Assembly (NCBI GenBank): GCA_944385935.1
Contig: CALWZC010000012.1
Span: 26,773 to 90,772 of the forward strand
Direction of reading: 5' to 3'
Source of the DNA: an uncultured Anaerofilum sp.
GTDB lineage: Bacteria > Bacillota > Clostridia > Oscillospirales > Ruminococcaceae
Length of the DNA stretch: 64,000 bases
Below are positions 52,770-61,367 of this stretch, piece by piece (the first letter of the stretch is position 1; each line of letters starts with the position of its first letter). The notes beneath the pieces were generated by a model. The model worked only from the letters and a program-made list of their open reading frames with translations, did no database searches and had not been told where the DNA came from. The translations under genes were made by a program, and so were the position numbers.

Positions 52770-53474
52770 ATGAATTCTTTAAATAAAAATCAAAAAGATA
52801 ATTTTTATTTTCAAGCACATGTCACACTAGAAAAGTTAGATAATGTGGAAGATTATATTACATTATGCGAAAAATATAATGTGAAACCCGTTTTAATCAA
52901 GCTTGCAAAAGGCAACTTTGTAAATCAGCCAATGTATACACAACGTGTTGTCGCTAAAAGCCTTGAAGAGGCGTTGTTTGAAGTGGAAAAAGTAAAAAAT
53001 ATTTTTACAGAAAATGGATTACATATAGTTAGAACAAAAATCGAAATAAATGCAGAAAGTGTTGTAGAGTATTTTCAAATTGATGCTGATAAATGGGGAG
53101 ATACGCAATATAGAAAAAGCTGCATAGATAAAATAAAAGACAGCTATTTTGAAGTACATATTAAGGTAAAATATAACAACATTGCCCTGCTTCAGGAAAT
53201 AGCAATAAAAAATAATCTTTATCTTTCACAAAATGATAGAGAACCTAATATAAGATTTTTATCTGTCAGAAAAAATTTAATAGATGCGCTTAACATAGAT
53301 GATAAAACAAGCTTTGATATAAAAAAGTTTTATTTACATGATAAAAATTTGTCAAGAGCATTTGAAAATGATTTAAAAGCAGCTAATATGGAAATTGTAA
53401 AAGAAAAATATGAGTGTTGTATTTATGACACCAACAAAAATCTTGATTTAAATTGGGGATTTAATGAAAGGTAA
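52770..53474 (+). CDS. Hypothetical protein with two similar halves
   Basis: 234 residues from the ATG at 52770 (AAGGAGAAAATAAGT upstream; an earlier ATG at 52728 lacks an RBS). The N-terminal half opens NFYFQAHVTLEKLDNVEDY and the C-terminal half SYFEVHIKVKYNNIALLQE; both continue with a hydrophobic-helix pattern, suggesting an internal duplication. The HVT/HIK pair recalls the HxT motifs of 2H phosphoesterases but is not a full match. It is 24 bases before the nucleotidyltransferase-like gene, so the two are likely a pair. No family was firmly assigned. Confidence 0.55.
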   Translation: MNSLNKNQKDNFYFQAHVTLEKLDNVEDYITLCEKYNVKPVLIKLAKGNFVNQPMYTQRVVAKSLEEALFEVEKVKNIFTENGLHIVRTKIEINAESVVEYFQIDADKWGDTQYRKSCIDKIKDSYFEVHIKVKYNNIALLQEIAIKNNLYLSQNDREPNIRFLSVRKNLIDALNIDDKTSFDIKKFYLHDKNLSRAFENDLKAANMEIVKEKYECCIYDTNKNLDLNWGFNER

Positions 53475-53498
53475 AATAATTATACAAAGGTGATTATT

Positions 53499-54539
53499 AT
53501 GGATAATAAACAAATTAACTTGGAAATCAAAGAAGAATTGATGATATACATTGCTAACAATTTACCTTTTATTGTAAAAGGCAGTTTTCTAACAAGTCAA
53601 TATCATACAGACCCTCAAGCAAGGCTTTTAAATGGGGGAGATATTGATTTAATATACAACAGTGGTGATAGAACAATAGAAACACCTGATGTTTTTGATT
53701 ATGATACCTACCATGAATTTATTCGGAAAATTGAAACATTGCTAAAAAATGAACTAATTGATATTTTTTATAAATTAGAAGAGATTGTGACACAAAAACT
53801 GAATCTTACTCAAAGACCAAAGTTTATTTTAGAATTTGAAGAGCTGGGCTACGATAGAGTATTCAAGGATGGCGTAGAAATTTATCTTTTTTTAGTAAAC
53901 TATGCTGCTGATGGTGATTTTACAACTGTTGGTCTTGAGATTTGTGGCCGAGAGTTTGATATTGAAATTGATATTGCTATTGATATGCCAATTCATTTTC
54001 AGCCTGAAACCATTTTATATAAAACAACTACTGGAAAGGAGGTTACACTGAAAAATACTACACCAGTAATTTACCAAACAGCATGGAAAATGCATCAAAT
54101 TCTTGTAAGGCCTCGCTTAAAAGACTTAGATGATGTTATACATTTTTTACCACATATAGATTTTGAAGATAAAAATAATATTGAAATATTTTTCGATGAA
54201 ATCATATCAGAATGTGAGTTGACAGATAGAAAAACCTGCAACACCTTAATTGACACTTTAAAACAGATATTTGTCAAACAGAATGGAGCACAGAACTTTT
54301 TAAAACAGCTATTTGTCAAACAGAATGGAGCACAGAACTTTATTGTTGGAAGAATTGCTGATTATAATGATAGAACACAATACTATAGCAAACTGTACAA
54401 TATATACTATAATCCCAACAAATTGGCAAATGAGGTTTGTGCCAGTTTTTTAAAGATTCTACATAGTAAAATTGATTGTGACACTGCTTTAAAATATATT
54501 GACGAGCATTTTGATGATGTTTGTACTATAGAACATTAA
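53499..54539 (+). CDS. Nucleotidyltransferase-like protein (AbiEii/MNT superfamily type)
   Basis: 346 residues from the ATG at 53499. The catalytic region of a polymerase-beta-like nucleotidyltransferase may be GSFLTSQYHTDP and NGGDIDLIYNSG (GS...DxD pattern) near residues 30-55, with FDIEIDIAIDMP near residue 162 as the third acidic strand. WKMHQILVRPRLKDLDDV near residue 195 resembles AbiEii-type toxins. A 42-bp in-frame duplication gives two copies of a VKQNGAQNF segment. The preceding gene may be its partner. Nucleotide transfer to tRNA or protein is the family's usual mode; the role here is inferred. Confidence 0.65.
   Translation: MDNKQINLEIKEELMIYIANNLPFIVKGSFLTSQYHTDPQARLLNGGDIDLIYNSGDRTIETPDVFDYDTYHEFIRKIETLLKNELIDIFYKLEEIVTQKLNLTQRPKFILEFEELGYDRVFKDGVEIYLFLVNYAADGDFTTVGLEICGREFDIEIDIAIDMPIHFQPETILYKTTTGKEVTLKNTTPVIYQTAWKMHQILVRPRLKDLDDVIHFLPHIDFEDKNNIEIFFDEIISECELTDRKTCNTLIDTLKQIFVKQNGAQNFLKQLFVKQNGAQNFIVGRIADYNDRTQYYSKLYNIYYNPNKLANEVCASFLKILHSKIDCDTALKYIDEHFDDVCTIEH
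54259..54342 (+). repeat. 42-bp in-frame tandem duplication
   Basis: The unit 54259-54300 is repeated at 54301-54342 with substitutions in one codon (GAT to GCT-type change) and at the last base. It duplicates 14 residues (KQ[IL]FVKQNGAQNF) in the nucleotidyltransferase-like protein. Confidence 0.95.
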
Positions 54540-54566
54540 AGTTTGTTTAAAATAGAAAGGCTTTAA

Positions 54567-55106
54567 ATGGAGTTTCATAACAAATTAACAAATGAACTAT
54601 ATAATGCAGTAAAAATGATTTTAATGGATTTATTTACTAATAAAGAACACTACTACTATGTTACTTTAGTTACAGATGGTGGTGCACATACTCCTTGTAT
54701 CTCAGCGTGGTCCTATGAAGCATTATGCCAGAGTAATGCAAACAAAAAGGAACAAGCAGTAGTAAAATGGTATTATGCCGATTCGCCCTATTGCTGTTGG
54801 CAACAAGAAAAGCTTGAAAAAGCTGATAGGTTGCTGTTGTCTAGAAAAAACATATGGGAGTTAGATGCAGAAGGGTTCGGAAAAGAACATACATTAAGGC
54901 TCAAAGCCATGGAAAAGGCTGTAAAACGTTTGGATGAAGAAAGAATATTTGGTATAAACCAAAACAGAAGTGATGTTGTTGTACTGGTAGAAGTCATGCC
55001 GCCAGATTATACAAATACAAAGCGAGCTTATAGAATGAATTGTGCCAATTCCAAGGTTTTCACTGAATGGTTGAAAGAAGCGGCAGAACCTCTTGAAGAT
55101 TACTAG
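54567..55106 (+). CDS. DUF4303 family protein (candidate immunity protein)
   Basis: 179 residues. The N-terminal stretch YYYVTLVTDGGAHTPCISAWSYEALCQ and the later FGINQNRSDVVVLVEVMPPDY fit DUF4303, a family found in bacterial polymorphic toxin immunity arrays. The gene has a purine-rich RBS (GAAAGGC). It is soluble and has no partner toxin near, consistent with an orphan immunity gene. The match is by pattern, so the family assignment needs a profile search. Confidence 0.65.
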   Translation: MEFHNKLTNELYNAVKMILMDLFTNKEHYYYVTLVTDGGAHTPCISAWSYEALCQSNANKKEQAVVKWYYADSPYCCWQQEKLEKADRLLLSRKNIWELDAEGFGKEHTLRLKAMEKAVKRLDEERIFGINQNRSDVVVLVEVMPPDYTNTKRAYRMNCANSKVFTEWLKEAAEPLEDY

Positions 55107-55180
55107 TAAATTCTTTTTATAAATTGGGGGAGAAATAGAATCCAAAAGTGAACCGTTCTATGAAAAATATGTTGCTGTAG

Positions 55181-55668
55181 TCACAGAAACTCTTTGCCAT
55201 TAATATCAGTAAGTTTATAAATATCATGTTCAAGAAATTGGTAAATATCTTTTGATATTATATGTAATCTATTCTGTATCTTGTTTCGGAAATAAATTAG
55301 GCCTTCTTCATCAACAAGCCAATCACCAATTATATCATAACCAATTCCTATGAAAGCCACTCTTTTCCAATATTTTTTTGAATAGATAGCAGTTCAGGCA
55401 CATTATATTCATCATAGTTAAAAAAGGAAAATTCAATTGTATCACAATAACCTAATTTTAAGCTTGGATGCAAATTTCCAATTGCTATTCCTTCTAAAGA
55501 TTCTATGATGTCTTTTACAGCAGGGAATAGTTCTTCAATTGACAGTTGTAGGGAATACCCATCATGGTGAGCTAGTCTATAATATTTTTCAATATTCACT
55601 TTGTATGATGGACTCCAGCCATATTGAATGAGCAGTTGGTTTGATGATAACCGTGTGATATCCAACAT
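55181..55668 (-). pseudogene. SUKH-like immunity protein, frameshifted
   Basis: The first part (55668 to 55348) reads GYSLQLSIEELFPAVKDIIESL and ends SIQKNIGKEWLS. One extra or missing A in the A7 run near 55360-55366 breaks the frame. The other frame continues VAFIGIGYDIIGDWLVDEEG and IYFRNKIQNRL, ending in TGA at 55181-55183. The joined protein, about 162 residues, looks like the SUKH-3 type (IG...DWLVDEEGLIY). It is probably a broken immunity gene, or a homopolymer sequence error. Confidence 0.55.
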
Positions 55669-55720
55669 ATATATCCCTCTTTACAGTAGAATTTATTCTC
55701 GCTTTTTATTTTACTACTGA

Positions 55721-55879
55721 ATGTGCAACTTTGCAATTTTGACAAGATTACCAGATAACAAGATAATCCGGGAAAGCTGTGGAATGTATATATCAAACGA
55801 TTTGATTCATGAAATCAATACAGTTTTGATACCACACGATGGAATATTGCCAAATAAGGAAAAAATACCAATAAGGTAA
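55721..55879 (+). other. Possible 52-residue remnant or small ORF
   Basis: An ATG at 55721 opens a 52-residue frame containing FAILTRLPDNKIIRESCGMY and INTVLIPHDGILPNK, ending in TAA at 55877-55879. No RBS is seen. It looks like the C-terminal tail of a lost gene, cut off by the divergent SUKH-like gene. A terminator-like hairpin follows at 55922-55958. The rest of 55880-56178 holds only that hairpin and the promoter of the LytTR gene. Confidence 0.3.
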
Positions 55880-55921
55880 GATTATATGTACATAGCTATC
55901 AGACATTATTCTTACCATATC

Positions 55922-55958
55922 TACAGCCTTGCGCTACAATGCATAAGGCTGTATTTTT
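55922..55958 (+). terminator. Intrinsic terminator
   Basis: TACAGCCTT (55922-55930) pairs with AAGGCTGTA (55945-55953) followed by five T residues. It would have ended the transcript of the lost gene upstream. Confidence 0.65.
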
Positions 55959-56178
55959 GTTTAATGAGTGGAAAGCAACCTAATAACACAGGATGATGGA
56001 TAGACAACAGGCTAATTATTCCGAAGTTAGGATGAAAATAATACCCTCAATTCAACTTGAAGTAGTGTAATCTATGTAACTATATATGCAAAGTATTCTT
56101 TATTAGTTGAAACCAGTTTTGATGATAGTTTATACTCTAAACAGAATAACTTTTATGCTTAAGTAAGGAGGTACCAGA

Positions 56179-56631
56179 TTGAAAGTAAAACTGTCTGTCA
56201 GTCAAGAGCATTATCAAGAAATTAAAATTGCTCTCATAGAACATGGAATAGAGATAGATGAAAATTCAGATTTAATATTAAGCGAAAGTAATCATTATAT
56301 TGACAATCTTATGGTAAAAGACAAACAGACAAATGAACAAATTTATCTTTCGGTAAACCAAATTGTTTCGATTGAATCTTTTGGGCACTCTGTTGAAGTT
56401 TTTACAAAGGATGCTTCATATCAAGTAAAGGAACGATTATATAAAATTGAAGCTTTGCTTAACCCGGATAAGTTTCTGCGTGTTAGTAATTCGGTAATTA
56501 TTGCGAAAGATAAAATCAAAAAAATATCACCAACACTTTTCATGAAATTTATTTTAGCTATGAATGATAGCAGAAATATTGTTGTAACAAGAAGCTATTA
56601 TTACATTTTTAAAGAATCTTTTGGTATCTAG
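56179..56631 (+). CDS. LytTR DNA-binding domain regulator
   Basis: 150 residues from a TTG at 56179, seven bases after AAGGAGG. The C-terminal LytTR domain is seen from about residue 55: VNQIVSIESFGHSVEVFTKD, KIEALLNPDKFLRVSNSVIIAKDKIKKI (split), and MNDSRNIVVTRSYY. No receiver domain is present. Small LytTR proteins often pair with a membrane inhibitor (LytTR regulatory systems), and the next gene encodes a membrane protein, overlapping region at 56621-56648, so it is a good candidate partner. Confidence 0.85.
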   Translation: MKVKLSVSQEHYQEIKIALIEHGIEIDENSDLILSESNHYIDNLMVKDKQTNEQIYLSVNQIVSIESFGHSVEVFTKDASYQVKERLYKIEALLNPDKFLRVSNSVIIAKDKIKKISPTLFMKFILAMNDSRNIVVTRSYYYIFKESFGI

Positions 56632-56647
56632 AAAGGAGAGTGATAAG

Positions 56648-57181
56648 ATGTTTCCAGTATACATCTTTGCTATTTTGGGACTTATACTTGTTCTCATTAT
56701 TTTTTGTGTAGTTTATTACCAAATATATAAGCACAATATCAATAAGGTTTTAAAAAACTCAACTCATTCACATAAACCTATGCCAGCCCCTTTTCATATT
56801 GCACTCATCACAACCATAATTTTTTTGTTGATTGCTGTTGTAATCAGTTTTGTTATCGGATTTGGAATGGGTTATCGTACCCTTGATAATGACAGTGAAG
56901 GGGAAACGGATGTCAATACTATTTATGCACAGATAAAAGAGATTCAAGAAAATATTACTCCAGTAGAAAGTATGATGACAGTAGAAACCATAGAACTTAA
57001 CTATGAACCTTATCACAAAGAATTGACCTTTCGGTTATACAAGGGACTCATGATTGAACAGAATGACCAGTCAATTTCTCTTTCTGATTTGAAAGCAGGA
57101 GATTTTGTATCAATTGTACTTTTCACAGATTTGGGTGGTGTTGAGGATATTATTAAAATTGAACTGTTGGATGCTGAATAA
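56648..57181 (+). CDS. Membrane protein, candidate partner of the LytTR regulator
   Basis: 177 residues from the ATG at 56648 (GAAAGGAGAG seven bases upstream). Two membrane segments are present, about residues 5-27 (YIFAILGLILVLIIFCVVYY) and 50-75 (IALITTIIFLLIAVVISFVIG). A soluble domain follows with VETIELNYEPYHKELTFRLY. It does not look like the usual DUF3021 partner. It may hold the LytTR protein at the membrane, but that is inferred only from position. Confidence 0.6.
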   Translation: MFPVYIFAILGLILVLIIFCVVYYQIYKHNINKVLKNSTHSHKPMPAPFHIALITTIIFLLIAVVISFVIGFGMGYRTLDNDSEGETDVNTIYAQIKEIQENITPVESMMTVETIELNYEPYHKELTFRLYKGLMIEQNDQSISLSDLKAGDFVSIVLFTDLGGVEDIIKIELLDAE

Positions 57182-57312
57182 TACAAAATCTAGCTGAATC
57201 ATTCAACGGTCAAAATGAGGGCTATACTTGCTATTCACAACAGTATTTGTTTTGGATTGTGACTAAATGAGTGGCGATAACATGAATAGTAAATTGAGTA
57301 TTGGAGGATAAA

Positions 57313-57516
57313 ATGGAATATTCAAAAGAAGATTTGATAGAAGCAAAAAGGCAGATAGATTCTACTTTGCATAAGTTAAAAGAAACAGTAAAAACATTGG
57401 AAGCGAAGGAAAATGCAACAAGATACAAGTCTCAAATTACATTGGCTCAAAGACGAATTAAAGCATTTGAAATTGCAAACCATTTTATACAAAATGAAAT
57501 TAGCAAGGAACATTAA
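57313..57516 (+). CDS. Small coiled-coil protein
   Basis: 67 residues from the ATG at 57313, five bases after GGAGG. The whole protein is charged and helical with heptad-like spacing (LIEAKRQIDSTLHKLKETVK, SQITLAQRRIKAFEIANHF). Short proteins of this pattern are common in Clostridia and have no assigned role. It is followed by a terminator. Confidence 0.6.
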   Translation: MEYSKEDLIEAKRQIDSTLHKLKETVKTLEAKENATRYKSQITLAQRRIKAFEIANHFIQNEISKEH

Positions 57517-57578
57517 CTCTAGTTTTGCTGACACCATATTGAAAGCAGAGTAGATTTTTATTGGTTAATAACATAATG

Positions 57579-57613
57579 AGCAGTAAGTCTGAAAAGATTT
57601 ACTGCTTTTTTAT
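57579..57613 (+). terminator. Intrinsic terminator
   Basis: AGCAGTAAGTCT (57579-57590) pairs with AGATTTACTGCT (57595-57606, one G-T wobble) around GAAA, followed by TTTTTTA. It ends the small coiled-coil gene and faces the histidine kinase gene. Confidence 0.85.
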
Positions 57614-57645
57614 TGTTATTTTCCTGTTTTTGGATTTTGAATTGA

Positions 57646-59031
57646 CTATGATGGCAAGCATATTTTAACTTCAAATCCTCCATATTCGCTATGCCTTATT
57701 TCTATTGTCCCTTGGTGAGCGGCAGCGATTTGTTTGACAATCAGCAACCCCAATCCATGACATTGCTCGGATGTATTTTCATCACAAACCATGTAGTGGG
57801 GTGAATTATTCAGTTTATTGATTTGTTTGTCTGTAGCACCAACCCCATTATCAGAAACAATAATATTACATCTTTTATTACATTCTTTAATAGTAACATA
57901 GATTGTGCAGCCATCTGCATTATGGTTTATACTGTTTTGTATTAAATTGCTAACGGCTCTTTTTATCAAATCTTTATCCGCTTTTATGATAAAGGTATTT
58001 AAGTCGCTATCGGTGAGCCACTCAATAGGATATTTGCCATCAATATCCAAATTAATGAAATCTACAACTACTTGCCGAACAGTAGAAATAATATTAATTT
58101 GCTCAATATGTATGGGCTGCATATTATATTCCAATTTTGAAGCAAGGTTAAGGTCATTGATAAGATTTTTTATCCTTTGGCTTTGCTTAACAATAACCCC
58201 AGCTTTTTGTCGTTCTTCCGCTGGTAATTGTTTGTTGTTTTCCAACTGACTTGCATAACCCATTACCATTGAAAGAGGTGTGCGTATATCATGAGATACC
58301 CCAGCAATCCAATTTGCTCTTGCTGTTTCTTTTTTCTTGAGTTGATAATTTTGGCTTTGCAATACTTCAGAAGTTTGGTTGATGTTTGCAGATATTTCTG
58401 AGAGTAGTCCTTTTTCTTTAAGGACAACAGGTTGTCCTGTAGATAATGTTTGAATACCATCTGCAATAGGCTTTACAGACTTCAATAACTTAGTGTTTGC
58501 TATTATATAAATAAGAAAAATGACGAGAATATTTAAGGTTAAAACAACAAGAACAGTTTTGGGCAGGTTGGCAATAAACTGATAATCCCAACTTGGCCAC
58601 ATATGCTTCCAATAACTATCTTTGGGATAACCAAGAATGATTAACCCGTTTTCGCCTGCTCCTGTAAATGTGGGATATCCATCAATATATCCGCGGGTGA
58701 CACTAGCTATATCGGAAAAAGTATATTCCAAAGGTACTGTATCAGGAAGATTGTCCGAATACCACACACATTTTCCTGTTGTGTTATCAAGGTAAAGGGC
58801 CCATACATTGTGGAAATTCAGTTCCTCAATCATTTTATCAGACATAATGTAGCCTTGTTCTGATTTTTCTATACTTTCTACAGCTTGCTCCGCTGTTTTC
58901 CATGGAGAACCATTGGGTGCTTGTGTAGCAGCTATAGTTGCCAAAGCGGTAAAATTTATGACAAGAATTAAAAAGGAGCTTAACATCAAAATGCCCACAA
59001 AGCGTTTGATTAACTTTGGTACGCTTTTCAT
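57646..59031 (-). CDS. Sensor histidine kinase (CprK/NisK-like)
   Basis: 461 residues with GGAGG before the ATG. Two membrane segments frame an outside sensor domain of about 110 residues: about 14-34 and about 167-187. HisKA has the phosphorylated His in AGVSHDIRTPLSMVMGYASQL near residue 237; the ATPase domain has NLIQNSINHNADG (N box), VSDNGVGATDKQI (G1) and CHGLGLLIVKQIAAAHQG (G2). It phosphorylates the response regulator, whose stop is one base upstream. The divergent ABC transporter genes indicate a lantibiotic or peptide-antibiotic sensor. Confidence 0.9.
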   Translation of the reverse strand: MKSVPKLIKRFVGILMLSSFLILVINFTALATIAATQAPNGSPWKTAEQAVESIEKSEQGYIMSDKMIEELNFHNVWALYLDNTTGKCVWYSDNLPDTVPLEYTFSDIASVTRGYIDGYPTFTGAGENGLIILGYPKDSYWKHMWPSWDYQFIANLPKTVLVVLTLNILVIFLIYIIANTKLLKSVKPIADGIQTLSTGQPVVLKEKGLLSEISANINQTSEVLQSQNYQLKKKETARANWIAGVSHDIRTPLSMVMGYASQLENNKQLPAEERQKAGVIVKQSQRIKNLINDLNLASKLEYNMQPIHIEQINIISTVRQVVVDFINLDIDGKYPIEWLTDSDLNTFIIKADKDLIKRAVSNLIQNSINHNADGCTIYVTIKECNKRCNIIVSDNGVGATDKQINKLNNSPHYMVCDENTSEQCHGLGLLIVKQIAAAHQGTIEIRHSEYGGFEVKICLPS

Positions 59032-59032
59032 A

Positions 59033-59737
59033 TTATTTGTCCTCCAACAAGAGCTTATATCCTAATCCCTTAATCGTTACCAAAGAAACAGGCTGTGAAG
59101 GATTGATTTCGATTTTTTCACGAATACGGCGGATGTGTGCCATTAGATAATTTTCATATCCAAATGGATTGTCACCCCAGGCAGCTTCACATAGAGCATC
59201 AATGGTAACAATTCGTCCTGCATTTCGGTATAATACAGCAAGTATATCGTGTTCTTTTGCCGTGAGTGCAATATGTTTTCCATTTTTTATAACTTCAGCA
59301 CAGTCAAAATCTATCAGGCTACCGGATAATTTAACAATTGGATTTTCGCCCTTGTAGCTTCTGCGAAGAATTGCATTTACCCGATAGATAAGTTCTTTTG
59401 GTAAGAATGGCTTAACAATATAATCGTCAGCTCCAAGTCCAAAACCAAGAAATTTGTCATCATCCTCTCCACAAGCCGTCAAAAATAAAACAGGGTAGTC
59501 AGATGTGTTTTTTAGTTGTTTCATAAGGTCAAAACCATTACCATCTGGTAGCATTACATCAAGAATCGCAAGCTCTGGCTGAAATATTTCTGATATACAA
59601 AGAGCTTCTTTCATCGTTTTTGCCATTCTGAGATTGCAAAACCCCTCATCTGCAAAGATAGAAGAAACCATATCTAAAAGTTCTTGTTCATCATCCACAA
59701 GCAAAATGCGTTTTTGCTTTAGAAAGTTAAAATCCAT
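59033..59737 (-). CDS. OmpR-family response regulator (CprR/NisR-like)
   Basis: 234 residues from the ATG at 59737, five bases after AAAGGAGG; a longer frame to 59869 lies in the promoter region. The receiver has the acidic pair in LLVDDEQELLDM and the phosphorylated Asp in LAILDVMLPDGNGFDLM near residue 57, with the lysine in DYIVKPF. The winged helix follows (LTAKEHDILAVLYRNAGRIV, YENYLMAHIRRIREKIE, VTIKGLGYKL). It would activate the divergent ABC transporter. Confidence 0.9.
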   Translation of the reverse strand: MDFNFLKQKRILLVDDEQELLDMVSSIFADEGFCNLRMAKTMKEALCISEIFQPELAILDVMLPDGNGFDLMKQLKNTSDYPVLFLTACGEDDDKFLGFGLGADDYIVKPFLPKELIYRVNAILRRSYKGENPIVKLSGSLIDFDCAEVIKNGKHIALTAKEHDILAVLYRNAGRIVTIDALCEAAWGDNPFGYENYLMAHIRRIREKIEINPSQPVSLVTIKGLGYKLLLEDK

Positions 59738-59806
59738 TTTTATACCTCCTTTGCGTTTATCATTATAACATATGTCTAATAGCTGTTTTAATGTGTAAAT
59801 CAAAAG

Positions 59807-59826
59807 TAAGGTAAATGTAAGGTAAA
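59807..59826 (+). promoter_or_regulatory. Direct repeat, candidate response regulator site
   Basis: TAAGGTAAA occurs at 59807-59815 and 59818-59826, with an 11-bp period. OmpR-type regulators bind such direct repeats. They lie just upstream of a possible -10 (TACAAT, 59854-59859) with no good -35, as expected of an activated promoter for the ABC transporter genes. Confidence 0.6.
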
Positions 59827-59892
59827 GAAAAGGATATTGCAAGGTTAGAAAGTTACAATACATTTGCAATAATGAGAGAGGAGCAAAACACT

Positions 59893-60648
59893 ATGAATAT
59901 CATTGAAACTCAAAATTTGACGAAATCGTATGCTGATTTTACAGCTGTATCAAATATCAACCTGCATATTCCCAAAGGAGCTATATATGGATTTCTCGGC
60001 CCAAATGGTGCAGGAAAATCCACTACAATGAAAATGCTTTTGGGACTTACAAAACCTACAAGCGGCTCATTTATCATTGATGGAAAAACGTACCCTGAAT
60101 CAAGGGTAGAAATTTTGAAAGAAATTGGCTCATTTATCGAAGCCCCTGCTTTTTACGGGAATTTAAGCGGTGAAGAAAATTTAGAAATTATTTGCAAGAT
60201 ATTGGGCCTGCCAAGGTCGGCTGTTTCTGAAGCACTTGAATTAGTGGGGCTTACTCAATTTAAAAAGCGTCTTGCAAAAAAATATTCTCTTGGAATGAAA
60301 CAGAGGTTAGGACTTGCTAGTGCTTTAATTGGGAAACCGCCCATTTTGATTTTAGACGAGCCAACTAATGGACTTGACCCTGTTGGCATTCACGAGATAA
60401 GAACGCTTATTCGTTCTCTGCCCGAAAAGTTTGACTGTACAGTTTTGGTATCATCACATCTGCTATCAGAAGTCGAACTGATAGCGGACACCATTGGCAT
60501 TTTAAATCATGGTCGGTTGCTATTTGAAGGAACACTTGAACAGCTTCGAACTGTTGCCACTACACAAGGGTATCCTATAAATAACTTAGAAGATACATTC
60601 CTTGCTCTGATTGATGCTGATAATCGCCAGAAAGGAGTGATAAAATGA
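59893..60648 (+). CDS. ABC transporter ATPase, lantibiotic protection type (CprA/BcrA-like)
   Basis: 251 residues from the ATG at 59893 (GAGGAG upstream). Walker A is FLGPNGAGKSTTMKMLLGL near residue 38; the signature is YSLGMKQRLGLASALIG near residue 137 and Walker B is ILILDEPTNGLDP near residue 156. The C-terminus is that of the BcrA/LanF family. It overlaps the first permease by four bases. With two permeases and the two-component system it forms a CprABC-RK-like antibiotic peptide resistance locus. Confidence 0.9.
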   Translation: MNIIETQNLTKSYADFTAVSNINLHIPKGAIYGFLGPNGAGKSTTMKMLLGLTKPTSGSFIIDGKTYPESRVEILKEIGSFIEAPAFYGNLSGEENLEIICKILGLPRSAVSEALELVGLTQFKKRLAKKYSLGMKQRLGLASALIGKPPILILDEPTNGLDPVGIHEIRTLIRSLPEKFDCTVLVSSHLLSEVELIADTIGILNHGRLLFEGTLEQLRTVATTQGYPINNLEDTFLALIDADNRQKGVIK

Positions 60649-61367
60649 GTGTATCTTTGGAATATAAGAAAGTGAAAAGAACAGGATTTATTCCAGCATT
60701 TTTATGGGGTGGTACTCTAGCAGCAGTGGTTCCTGTTATCAATATGGCTGTTCGTTCCGAAATGTATCTTGGACAGCCAAACTCCCCGATACAAATTTTA
60801 ATGGGAGCAAGCTGGCAAATGATTGCAATGCTTAATATTTTGCTTGTTGTTGTAGGACCCTGTCTGTTGTATCATCTGGAGTTTGCAGATAATGCAATGC
60901 AAAAAATGAAGTCTCTCCCTATCCGAGAAAGTTCTATTTTTTTAGCGAAATTTATTTTAACTTCTTTTATGTGTATTATCGTGCTTACAACAGAAGCAAT
61001 TTCCATTATATTTTGCGTTTCTTATTGGTTTGAAATAGGAAATAATTTCTGGTTGGAATTGGCTAAGAACTTTGGATATTCGTTTTTGCTGACGTTGCCA
61101 TGTGTACTGTTATCATTACTGATTGCATCGACCTTTAAAAATATGTGGATGTCTCTGGGAATTGGTGTTGTGTGTGTGTTTACTGCAACAATGTTACCAA
61201 CCAATAACTTTGTTCTTTCTCTCTTTCCTTTTGCCATTCCATTCCAAATTTTTGTAAATACAGAAACGACACAAGCAATGCACTATATTTACGCAGCAAT
61301 AATTGAAATTGTGGCCATTGGTTTTGCAGAGTTTGTATTCATAAAGGTTAGGAGGTCACTTGAATGA
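60645..61367 (+). CDS. Lantibiotic immunity ABC permease (MutE/EpiE-like)
   Basis: 240 residues with six membrane segments. The N-terminal SLEYKKVKRTGFIPAFLWGG and later LLYHLEFADNAMQKMKSLPIRE match the LanE-type permeases that, with LanF, expel lantibiotics from the membrane. It overlaps the ATPase gene by four bases and the next permease by four bases, so the three are translated together. Confidence 0.85.
   Translation: MSVSLEYKKVKRTGFIPAFLWGGTLAAVVPVINMAVRSEMYLGQPNSPIQILMGASWQMIAMLNILLVVVGPCLLYHLEFADNAMQKMKSLPIRESSIFLAKFILTSFMCIIVLTTEAISIIFCVSYWFEIGNNFWLELAKNFGYSFLLTLPCVLLSLLIASTFKNMWMSLGIGVVCVFTATMLPTNNFVLSLFPFAIPFQIFVNTETTQAMHYIYAAIIEIVAIGFAEFVFIKVRRSLE

Noticed and set aside
54259..54342. 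Possible CRISPR-like direct repeat
   Set aside because: There are only two units, with no spacers, and they lie in frame inside a coding gene.
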